NCBI GenBank assembly: GCA_013178375.1
Contig: JABLXQ010000046.1
Coordinates: 1-64,000, forward strand
Reading direction: 5' to 3'
Length of the DNA: 64,000 bases
Source of the DNA: Gammaproteobacteria bacterium
GTDB lineage: Bacteria; Pseudomonadota; Gammaproteobacteria; Pseudomonadales; Ketobacteraceae
Part shown: positions 19,305 through 26,750 of the stretch, piece by piece
Position numbering within the stretch: the first letter of the stretch is position 1
How the letters are laid out: each line of letters opens with the position of its first letter
Notes under the pieces: model-generated
Databases searched by the model: none
What the model was told of the DNA's origin: nothing
Seen by the model: the letters and a program-made list of their open reading frames with translations, nothing else
Made by a program: the position numbers and the translations under genes

Positions 19305-20171
19305 ATGTCTGATTCCATGCTGGATCGCCTGAAAGTCCTGTCCCAATACCTGGTGCCGCAACACTTGCTGTCGCGCGCGCTGGGCGTGCTGGCAGAATCC
19401 CGCGTACCCGAGATCCGCAATGCCCTGGTCGATTTTTTCGTAAAGCGCTACAACATCGACATGAGCATCGCGGCAGAACCCGATCCCCACGCCTACGCCT
19501 GCTTCAACGATTTTTTCACCCGCGCCCTGCGCGACGGCGTGCGCCCGATCACTACCGACGGCATCGCCTGCCCCGCCGACGGTGCCGTGAGCCAGCTGGG
19601 CAAAATCGACAACGAGCGGATTTTCCAGGCCAAGGGCCAGCACTACACCCTCACCCAGTTGCTGGGCGGCGATCCCGAGCGCGCCGCGCCCTTCCGCAAC
19701 GGCGATTTCATTACCGTCTACCTGTCACCGCGCGACTATCATCGCGTGCACATGCCCTACTCGGGCGTGTTGAAGGAAATGATTTACGTGCCGGGTAAAC
19801 TGTTCTCGGTGAACACGCTGACGGCACAGCAGGTGCCGGCGCTGTTCGCGCGCAACGAGCGGGTGGTGGCTTTCTTCGATACGGATGCTGGCCCGATGGC
19901 GGTGATTCTGGTGGGCGCGATGGTGGTGGCCAGCATCGAAACCGTGTGGGCCGGCCTGGTGACGCCGCCGAAGCGGCAGTTGAAAATCACGGATTACAGC
20001 CCGCGCCCGCAGCCAATCAGGCTGGAGCGCGGCGCCGAGATGGGCCGCTTCAAACTGGGCTCCACCGCTATCGTGCTGTTTGGCCCGGACGTGGTGAAGT
20101 GGAAGGACGGCCTGCAGGAAAACTCTCCCACGCAAATGGGTGAGCAGATCGCGACCCTGGCCAGAGGCTGA
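19305..20171 (+). CDS. psd: Phosphatidylserine decarboxylase proenzyme
   Basis: Psd converts phosphatidylserine to phosphatidylethanolamine at the inner membrane. The 288-residue proenzyme shows FFTRALRDGVRP, PADGAVSQLGKI, YLSPRDYHRVHMP and the self-cleavage motif LGST, in which Ser253 becomes the pyruvoyl group. GAGAGAAAACC supplies the ribosome-binding site. It ends the block of Pseudomonas-like gene order and is convergent with the next gene. Confidence 0.97.
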   Translation: MSDSMLDRLKVLSQYLVPQHLLSRALGVLAESRVPEIRNALVDFFVKRYNIDMSIAAEPDPHAYACFNDFFTRALRDGVRPITTDGIACPADGAVSQLGKIDNERIFQAKGQHYTLTQLLGGDPERAAPFRNGDFITVYLSPRDYHRVHMPYSGVLKEMIYVPGKLFSVNTLTAQQVPALFARNERVVAFFDTDAGPMAVILVGAMVVASIETVWAGLVTPPKRQLKITDYSPRPQPIRLERGAEMGRFKLGSTAIVLFGPDVVKWKDGLQENSPTQMGEQIATLARG

Positions 20172-20192
20172 AACAGCGGGCGCGGAAACAAC

Positions 20193-20519
20193 TTACTCGT
20201 TGTCGTCCCCTTCAATCTCCTCCACGAACGGCTCTTCCGTCAGCGTCAGCAGGATTTCTTTCTTGTACGTGGTGATCACGATCTTGCGGGGGTCGATGCG
20301 CTCGATGCTGACGATGTCGTCCACCGTCTCATCTTCCGGCTCGTTGATCAGGCTGGTCTCGGCGTAGGACAGGATGCTGGGGAACACGATCCGCAGCAGG
20401 GGATTCTGGGCTTCGGGGTCATCGAAGCATTCGATGAACAGCATGCGCACATCGATGTCGTAAACCAGATTGGAAATATAGGGCGAGCAATCGCCCAGCA
20501 GCTGTTCGGTCAGTTCCAT
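20193..20519 (-). CDS. Uncharacterised small acidic protein
   Basis: I do not recognise this 108-residue protein. It has no signal peptide or membrane segment, is strongly acidic at the C-terminus (EEPFVEEIEGDDNE), and alternates hydrophobic and charged residues as a soluble alpha/beta domain would (SIERIDPRKIVITTYKKEIL). It stands alone between convergent psd and the next minus-strand gene. It is accepted as coding because composition and codon use fit its neighbours and the opposite strand offers no better frame. Confidence 0.65.
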   Translation of the reverse strand: MELTEQLLGDCSPYISNLVYDIDVRMLFIECFDDPEAQNPLLRIVFPSILSYAETSLINEPEDETVDDIVSIERIDPRKIVITTYKKEILLTLTEEPFVEEIEGDDNE

Positions 20520-20591
20520 GGCGCACCGGAGAAGTCGTTAACGGTGCGCCATTGTAAGCCGGCCGCCTTCCGGAAAGAAGGAAAAGAAGGG

Positions 20592-21668
20592 TCAGGCCGC
20601 GTGAGTAGCCTGATTCACCTGGGCAATCACCCGCTCCAGATTGGCGAACAGCCGCGTCATCAGCTTGTTGATGCTGCCAAAGCGGTTGCTCTGGGCCACC
20701 AGCGTACTTTCCAGGCCATTCAGTTCATGGGTGGACGGCATGCGGGGCCGCAACTGCTCCGCCAGATCCTGCAACGGCTGCACGATCGGAATGATGTAGC
20801 GGTCCACCTGCTGGGCCAGACGGGTTTCCAGTTGCAGCAGGGTATCTGGCGGCAGTTTCAGCCCGGCCACCGCTTCTGCCACGCGGGTCTCCAGCGACTG
20901 ACCCTGGGGCTCGAACTGTCGCTGCGCCTGATTCAGCACCACACTCAGATTTTTCAGCACCGCCATTGCCGGCACCAGTTCCGTGAGGGAGCCGTCCAGC
21001 GCCGCACTCATGCGCAGCAGGATTTCCAGCTTGCTGCTGAGTTCGGACAGGCGGTTCATCTTGCCCATCAGCAAACCCACCTGGGCGGAAATGTCCGAGG
21101 TTTCCTGCTCGATCACGGAAAACTGCGGGATCAGCAGTTCCAGCTGCGCTTCCGCCTCGCCCGACAGGCCCGAGGTCAGCTCCTGGTCCGCCAGCCGCGA
21201 CACGGCTTTCTTGAACAGCGTCAACTTGTCATCCAGCGTGCGCACGTCGGACTGCATCGACTCCACCACCGGAATCAGCGCCGCCATGAACACGAACACG
21301 GGATTGAGATAGCCCTCGACGCGCAACACACCGGAATAGGTACGGTCGACCTGCGGCTTGACGTTGCGCGCCAGCAGGTTGAGCTGCAGCGCCGGCCGCA
21401 ACAGCGTGTTGCCTGTCGCCTCCGCCAATGACGCCGCCACGCTGCTTTCCTGCAACGCGAGGTCGTTCACTTCCTTCATCGCCCGCGTGTTCTTGTTGAG
21501 GCTGCGCACACTGTTGCGGATGCTGAGCAAACCCACCGGCGCGCCGACCGCAAATCGCTGGGCATCGGCCTGCAGCACATTGTTGATGTTGGTAACGAAG
21601 GTGGACAGGTTGCGGATATCACGGGCGAGGGGATACAGAATGGTCCTGAGCTTACGAGCTTCTTCCAT
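20592..21668 (-). CDS. Uncharacterised, mostly helical protein
   Basis: This 358-residue protein is predicted mainly alpha-helical with long amphipathic heptad-like stretches (RLSELSSKLEILLRMSAAL, RVAEAVAGLKLPPDTLLQLE) and no clear signal peptide. One hydrophobic patch (VFVFMAALIPVVESM) is too short and polar to be a certain membrane helix. The start was placed at MEEARKLRTILYP because AAGGAG lies six bases upstream; the in-frame extension to 21812 has unlike composition. It could be a structural or signalling coiled-coil protein. No family assigned. Confidence 0.65.
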   Translation of the reverse strand: MEEARKLRTILYPLARDIRNLSTFVTNINNVLQADAQRFAVGAPVGLLSIRNSVRSLNKNTRAMKEVNDLALQESSVAASLAEATGNTLLRPALQLNLLARNVKPQVDRTYSGVLRVEGYLNPVFVFMAALIPVVESMQSDVRTLDDKLTLFKKAVSRLADQELTSGLSGEAEAQLELLIPQFSVIEQETSDISAQVGLLMGKMNRLSELSSKLEILLRMSAALDGSLTELVPAMAVLKNLSVVLNQAQRQFEPQGQSLETRVAEAVAGLKLPPDTLLQLETRLAQQVDRYIIPIVQPLQDLAEQLRPRMPSTHELNGLESTLVAQSNRFGSINKLMTRLFANLERVIAQVNQATHAA

Positions 21669-21905
21669 GGGTCTCTCCTTGCTGAGAAAGGGTGAACGCT
21701 TCACGAGGCTGCGCACACAACGGCATTCAATTGCCAGATATTCGTTCGCTGTGTTGGTTTTCGCTTGCACAGGCACAAGAGCTACCCGCCTGCACAACAG
21801 TCCACGCTGCAAAAGAGTATAGCGGCAGGCATAACGCCCTGCAGAGACCAGCCAGACAAAAATTTTGGTATTTTATCAGGCAATCAATTTTAGGGCGTTT
21901 TTTGA

Positions 21906-22502
21906 TCAATTCTCGATGGAAATGTGCCCCGGCTGCTGCTGCACCCGCCGGATCCAGGCTTGCAGGTGCGGGTAGCGGCTGAGCTGGAATCCGCCTTCTT
22001 CAGCCACGTGGGTGTAGGCGAACAGGGTAATGTCGGCAATGCTGTAGCGGTTGTCGACGAAATACAGGTTTTGCGACAGGTGCCGTTCCATGACATCCAG
22101 CGCGGCATAACCCAGCGGCATGCGGCGGCGGATTTCATCGGCATTTTTCTGCGCCGAGCGCTGGAACGCCACCCAGAAACGGATGGTGGCAATGTAGGGT
22201 TCATGGCTGTACTGCTCGAAGAACATCCATTGCAGCACCTGGGCCTGGGCGAATCGGTCCTGCGGGAAAAAGCGGGTGCCCTGGGCCAGGTAATAGAGCG
22301 CGGCGTTGGATTCCGGCAGATAACGCCCATTCACTTCCAGCACGGGAATACGACCGTTGGGATTGATGCGCAGAAACTCCGGCGTGCGGGATTCGCGCCT
22401 GAGAATGTCGATTTCAACTTTTTCGTAGAGAATGCCCAGCTGGTTCAGCAGCAGGCGGATCTTGTAGCAGTTGCCGGAGGGGTGGTACTGGTAAAGACGC
22501 AT
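21906..22502 (-). CDS. Glutathione S-transferase family protein
   Basis: The 198-residue protein has a thioredoxin-fold N-terminus (1-78) with NGRIPVLEV (cis-Pro53) and the glutathione gamma-glutamyl contact ES at 64-65 (LPESNAALYYL). An all-helical C-terminal domain contains the N-capping motif SIADITLFAYTHVAE. These are general GST features; the subclass and substrate cannot be read from sequence. It lies 23 bp downstream of the Dabb gene on the same strand and may be co-transcribed with it. Confidence 0.88.
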   Translation of the reverse strand: MRLYQYHPSGNCYKIRLLLNQLGILYEKVEIDILRRESRTPEFLRINPNGRIPVLEVNGRYLPESNAALYYLAQGTRFFPQDRFAQAQVLQWMFFEQYSHEPYIATIRFWVAFQRSAQKNADEIRRRMPLGYAALDVMERHLSQNLYFVDNRYSIADITLFAYTHVAEEGGFQLSRYPHLQAWIRRVQQQPGHISIEN

Positions 22503-22525
22503 GGGGAAGGCTCCTTTTTCCGTTT

Positions 22526-22825
22526 TCAGAAACTGTATTCCACGACCCGCCGCTCATCGCGCAACGGGCCGACGATGGGTTTCACCTGTTCGTGCACCGG
22601 GTGTTTTTCATAGATCGCCAGCGCCTGCTCGTCGTCGAAATCCACAATCATCACCACGTCGGAGGCGTCGGCCATCTGTGCGGTGTTGATACCCACCTGG
22701 ATATTGATCAGGCCGGGAATCTTGCCGCGCATGGATTCCAGCGCACGCTTGATGGTGCCGGCGTCGAGGGTTTTCTGTTCAGGTTCGGTGGCGCGCAGGC
22801 GCCAGAGCACGACTCGTCGGAGCAT
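22526..22825 (-). CDS. Dabb (stress-responsive alpha/beta-barrel) family protein
   Basis: This 99-residue protein fits a dimeric alpha/beta-barrel (Dabb) domain: an N-terminal beta strand (RRVVLWRLR), a helix with KRALESMRGKIPGL, and the typical YEKHPVHEQVKPIV stretch near the C-terminus. Family members have varied or unknown functions. It is followed by the GST-like gene. Upstream, 52 bp separate it from the copy 2 inverted-repeat element. Confidence 0.8.
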   Translation of the reverse strand: MLRRVVLWRLRATEPEQKTLDAGTIKRALESMRGKIPGLINIQVGINTAQMADASDVVMIVDFDDEQALAIYEKHPVHEQVKPIVGPLRDERRVVEYSF

Positions 22826-22876
22826 GGGACATTTCCTGTTTCAAGCAGTCTTGGTTGGCAGTACAGAGGAGTGAAT

Positions 22877-23029
22877 ATGCGGCGCATGTAAATTGAGTCG
22901 TGCGGGCATGCAAATCTGGACGCTCTGCGGCAGGGATGCCGCGGAGCAGCCCCCAGGGAAGGATTTACGGGGGGACGCCTAGTTCGTGTCCAGATTTGCA
23001 TGCCCGCACGACTCAATTTACATCCGCAT
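22877..23029 (+). repeat. Inverted-repeat element, copy 2 (36-bp perfect arms)
   Basis: Left arm 22886-22921 and right arm 22988-23023 are perfect complements over 36 bp. A further ATGCGG/CCGCAT pair (22877-22882 and 23024-23029) matches beyond a 3-bp insertion on the left. The 74-bp core (22918-22991) starts GGACGCTCTGCGGC, holds a GCGGC..GCCGC hairpin and GAGCAGCCCCCAGGGA, and ends GTGTCC. It is about 12 bp longer than the other copies because of extra sequence before the end. The right arm stops directly against the stop codon of the shikimate-dehydrogenase-like gene. Confidence 0.88.
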
Positions 23030-23824
23030 TTACTGATCGACCATAAACGCCAGCATCTGTTCCAGCTGGGTTTCCAGCATCCATTTTCCGCCGTGAATGT
23101 TGCAGCCTTTCTCCTGCGCGATCTGCAGCAGCGGCGTCATCTCGTTATTCACCACCACGTCCGCCACCCACATATGCGGCTGCAGGAATTTTTCCGACAA
23201 TGGCAGCATGTCGTCTTCATACATGCCCAGGCTGGTGGCGTTGATCACCAGATCGAAATCCTGGTCGTTGTACGGGCCACACTGGAAATTCACGGCGGGA
23301 AAACGCAGTTTGAGTTTCTTGGTGAGCAGTTCGGCTTTCGACGCGGTGCGGTTGCGCACATGCAGTGACACGACGCTGTATTTGGCCAGCGCAAACGCCA
23401 CGCCCGCCGCAGCGCCACCGGCACCCAGCAGCAGCACGCGCTTGTCTTTTACATCAAAGCCGTGTTCGCGCAGGCCGGCGACAAAGCCTTCGCCATCGAG
23501 CAAGGTGCCCGCCAGCGAACCGTCGCGATTGCGGCGGATGACATTGCAGGCGCCGGTCCAGTGCACTTCCGCCGTCATCACGTCGAGCATGGATACCACG
23601 CCATTCTTGTGCGGCATGCTCACCACCGCGCCGCAAAAATTCTGGATTCCTTTCAGCGCAACGATGGTGTTTTTCAGATCCGCCGGCTTCACATGCAGAG
23701 GAATGAGTACCGCGTCCAGATTTTTTTTCCGGATCAGTTCGTTCATCCAGCCCGGTGTTCTGGCCTGTTCCACCGGATCAGCGATGATGGCCATCCAGCG
23801 GGTGTAGCCGGTGATCGGATTCAT
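23030..23824 (-). CDS. Shikimate dehydrogenase-like protein (AroE paralogue)
   Basis: The 264-residue protein has the AroE two-domain layout: a substrate domain with MPHK (catalytic lysine kept), GACNVI and LLDGEGF, then a Rossmann domain with GAGGAA and NATSLGM. The N-terminal substrate loop reads QARTP where AroE has HSxSP, so both shikimate-binding serines are replaced. It is therefore probably an AroE-like dehydrogenase of other or relaxed specificity. The ATG overlaps the stop of the upstream molybdoenzyme gene in ATGA, which shows translational coupling and suggests a shared pathway. An alternative start 102 bp upstream would lie inside that gene. Confidence 0.85.
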   Translation of the reverse strand: MNPITGYTRWMAIIADPVEQARTPGWMNELIRKKNLDAVLIPLHVKPADLKNTIVALKGIQNFCGAVVSMPHKNGVVSMLDVMTAEVHWTGACNVIRRNRDGSLAGTLLDGEGFVAGLREHGFDVKDKRVLLLGAGGAAAGVAFALAKYSVVSLHVRNRTASKAELLTKKLKLRFPAVNFQCGPYNDQDFDLVINATSLGMYEDDMLPLSEKFLQPHMWVADVVVNNEMTPLLQIAQEKGCNIHGGKWMLETQLEQMLAFMVDQ

Positions 23825-26040
23825 GCGAGTACCTTGCTGACTGCAGACACCGGGAGGCTCGCAATATTTTGTCCCGAACGCAAGCGCCAGGCGTTGACCA
23901 GCGCGGGCGCGACGGCGGGCAGGCACGGCTCGCCAATGCCGCCGGGCGCCGCTTCGCTCGGCACCACTTCGATATAGAGAGATGGCGTGCGGCTGATGTC
24001 CAGCAGCGGGTAAGTATCGAAGTTGCGGGTCTGCACCCGGCCCTGTTCCAGCACCACCTGTTCCCCCAGCGCCGCCGACAGGCCCATGGTGAGGGCACCT
24101 TCAATCTGGGCCCGCACGTTGTCGGGATTGACCACGATGCCACAGTCCACCGAGCAGACGATTTCGGCGATGTGGCCAGGCTCGGTGGCCCCCGGCTGCA
24201 GTCGCACGACAGTGGCGACAAAAGTGTCGTAACCGGCAAAGCAGGCCAGCCCCATGGGATTGTCGGGACCGCGCTGGGGCCAGCCGGCCAGTTCCGCCAC
24301 CCGCTCCAGCACCGACCGCAGGCGCGAAGGCGACGGCAGCAACTGCAGACGCAACGAAAGCGGGTCCAGGCGATGGTGTGTCGCCCATTCATCGATGAAC
24401 ACTTCCTGGGCAAAGATGTTCAGGCTGTTGCCCACTGAACGCCAGTAACCCACGGGCACCGGCAGGTCCACGGGGACATGCTCGACCCGCCGGTAAGGCA
24501 GGCGGTAATGGCATTGCCGCACGCCTTCCACGGCCGATTCGCCCACCCGTTTTGACGGCACCACGCCCTGGCTGTACTCCACAGTTTTACCGGGTGCAGG
24601 GGCCATCAGATTTTTCAGATATTGGGTCAGGTCGCCCCTGGCTGGCGGCGCCGACGCTGTTTCATTCAGCCGGGCGGTACTGACCACCTGATGCTGCAGG
24701 CCCACCAACTGCCCCCTGGGGCCGGCATGGCCGCGCATCCGGATCACCGCCGGAGGACGGTACTGGCCTGAAGCCAGCAGGTCCTCGCGGGTCCACACCA
24801 CCTTGACCGGCTTGCGCAGGCGCACGCCCAGTTCCAGGGCTTCGGCGATGAAATCTGTCCCCAGCCGGCGGCCGAACGATCCGCCGGACAACTCGTCGTC
24901 CAGCTGGATGGCTTTCATCGGCAGACCGGTAATGCTGGCGGCCAGCATGCGCACGGTATCGGGACGCTGGGTGCCGGCCTGGATATAGCAGCGTTTTGAT
25001 CCCACTGACACGGTGCAGGCCAGCGGCTCCATGGGGGTGTGCGCCAGGAATGGCAGACGGTAAACGCGCTCAAGGGCAGGCGCCGTGGTGGGCGCCGCGC
25101 CCTCGGTGACCACCGCCTGGCTGAGACCGGGCTTGTCCAGCAGGCCGGCCAGCGTATCGCCCAGGTCGACACTGGACAGTTCGGCACCGCCTTTCCACTG
25201 TGCTGCCAGCGCCTTGCGTCCCTGCAACGCGGCCCAGGTGTGTTTCGCCACCACGGCCACGCCGGACTGCAGCGGAATCACGGCCGTCACGCCCGCCACC
25301 GCCAGTGCGGCCTGTTCATTCATGCCCGCCAGCTCGGCGCCGAAGCGGTCCGGCCGTTCAATCGACGCCACCAGTTCGCAGGCGCGATCAAAACCGTATT
25401 TCGCCACACCGGTGACCTTCTCCTTCAGCCAGGCCGGCTCCTTCCATTCGCCGATGTAACGCCAGGGCGGCGGCGTGGGCCTGACCCGCTTCGGATCGAC
25501 CGCGCGGGCAGCCTCTGTCACCTTGCCCAGCACCGCCGCGAAGCGCAGCGGCTCCCGCGGGCCCAGAATCCAGCCGTCCCGCAGTTCAAATCGGGGCAAC
25601 GGGCGGCCCGGTGCCTGCGCCTGCACGGTGAGTGCGGCGGCCTTCAGCAGCACGTCGCGGCAGTAGGCGGCGGCCTGGCGCACGGGAACCCAGCTGGTGC
25701 GGGTGGAAGCACTGCCACCGGTGTTCAGCGGCTGGGTCAGGGCGTTGGCCTGGGTCGGGCCGGAACTGAGCAGGCGCACCCGAATGCGCTCCGGTGCCGT
25801 GCCCAGTTCTTCGGCGAACAGGGTACGCAGGCCATCGCTCAGGCCCTGCCCCATTTCATGCCGGTTCAGCAGTATGTACAGCTGGTGGTCCGTGCCGATT
25901 TCAAAAAAACCGGTGATCGCTGGCGGTGCCGCGGGATTGGCCGCGTGAGCGGTCAGCGGAAACTCCAGCAACAGGGCACCACCAGCCGTCAGCGTCAGGC
26001 TGATGAAACTGCGCCGGTCCAGCCGGATGGAATCAGTCAT
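23821..26040 (-). CDS. Tat-exported molybdopterin-binding subunit, xanthine dehydrogenase / isoquinoline oxidoreductase family
   Basis: This 739-residue protein starts with a twin-arginine signal (DRRSFISLTLTAGG) and continues as a CoxL-like large subunit: HEMGQGLSDGL, LAHTPMEPLACTV, GGSFGRRLGTDF and, near the C-terminus, GIGEPCLPAVAP containing the catalytic glutamate. It most resembles the beta subunit of IorAB-type hydroxylases, which act on N-heterocycles or aldehydes in the periplasm. The usual 2Fe-2S small subunit and maturation genes are absent nearby, so partners must be elsewhere. It is coupled to the AroE-like gene. The substrate cannot be inferred. Confidence 0.87.
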   Translation of the reverse strand: MTDSIRLDRRSFISLTLTAGGALLLEFPLTAHAANPAAPPAITGFFEIGTDHQLYILLNRHEMGQGLSDGLRTLFAEELGTAPERIRVRLLSSGPTQANALTQPLNTGGSASTRTSWVPVRQAAAYCRDVLLKAAALTVQAQAPGRPLPRFELRDGWILGPREPLRFAAVLGKVTEAARAVDPKRVRPTPPPWRYIGEWKEPAWLKEKVTGVAKYGFDRACELVASIERPDRFGAELAGMNEQAALAVAGVTAVIPLQSGVAVVAKHTWAALQGRKALAAQWKGGAELSSVDLGDTLAGLLDKPGLSQAVVTEGAAPTTAPALERVYRLPFLAHTPMEPLACTVSVGSKRCYIQAGTQRPDTVRMLAASITGLPMKAIQLDDELSGGSFGRRLGTDFIAEALELGVRLRKPVKVVWTREDLLASGQYRPPAVIRMRGHAGPRGQLVGLQHQVVSTARLNETASAPPARGDLTQYLKNLMAPAPGKTVEYSQGVVPSKRVGESAVEGVRQCHYRLPYRRVEHVPVDLPVPVGYWRSVGNSLNIFAQEVFIDEWATHHRLDPLSLRLQLLPSPSRLRSVLERVAELAGWPQRGPDNPMGLACFAGYDTFVATVVRLQPGATEPGHIAEIVCSVDCGIVVNPDNVRAQIEGALTMGLSAALGEQVVLEQGRVQTRNFDTYPLLDISRTPSLYIEVVPSEAAPGGIGEPCLPAVAPALVNAWRLRSGQNIASLPVSAVSKVLA

Positions 26041-26195
26041 GGCAACAACTCCTGGGCAACGCTGTGGGGCGGCATGTTATCAGTTTTCGCGCCGTTGCCG
26101 CAGGTCAATAAGAATGGGCGTTTTGGTCAGTGTCAGTCCCGGCGCAGGCAGCTAAGGTAAGCCGCATCAATCATCGTGCCAATGAGGATGCAGCC

Positions 26196-26738
26196 GTGAA
26201 CAGCTCTGTACCGTTTCAGGAAATCATGCAAGCCAGTACCTGCACCACTGAACAGGCACTGGCCTGGTTCGACTCGCTGGACCCGGTGGACGAAGCTTTC
26301 ATGTTGGGGCGGTGGCGCGGACGCGGTGTCGCCACCGGCCATCCCATGGACGGCCTGCTGGAACTGTTCAACTGGTACGGCAAGGAATTTCTCAGCGCCG
26401 AAGCGGTGCATCCACTGGTCTTCACCGCCAGCGACGGTTCCCTGGTCAAACTGGATCCGCGCTGGATGTCGATGAAGCATGCCCGCAACACCCCGCTGGC
26501 CCGTCACGCATTCAGCCGCCGTCTTTTCAGCCTGCTGTCGCGGCTGATGCGGACTGAACAACCCAGGGCACGGCTGCGCATGATCGAGTACCGGGGCAAG
26601 GTAAGCGCCGCCATGCAGTACGACAACCTGCCGATCAACGATATTTTCCACCGGATCGATGACAAGACAGTGCTGGGTGTGATGGATCTGAAGGGAATGC
26701 GACAGCCGTTCTTTTTCCTGCTGGAAAGGGAAGGCTGA
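26196..26738 (+). CDS. GXWXG / DUF4334 domain protein
   Basis: The 180-residue protein contains the GXWXG signature (LGRWRGRGVATGHPMDGLLE, with Gly38, Trp40 and Gly42), and its C-terminal half ends QPFFFLLEREG as in DUF4334 proteins. The start is a GTG with GAGGA eight bases before it; an extension to 26130 lacks such a site. The biochemical role of the family is not established. It is convergent with the acyltransferase gene. Confidence 0.8.
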   Translation: MNSSVPFQEIMQASTCTTEQALAWFDSLDPVDEAFMLGRWRGRGVATGHPMDGLLELFNWYGKEFLSAEAVHPLVFTASDGSLVKLDPRWMSMKHARNTPLARHAFSRRLFSLLSRLMRTEQPRARLRMIEYRGKVSAAMQYDNLPINDIFHRIDDKTVLGVMDLKGMRQPFFFLLEREG

Positions 26739-26750
26739 CGACGGCATCCC

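Noticed and set aside
20544-21431. 295-codon open frame on the plus strand opposite the helical protein
   Set aside because: Gln/His/Arg-rich shadow composition; the minus-strand frame has a good ribosome-binding site and regular helical pattern.
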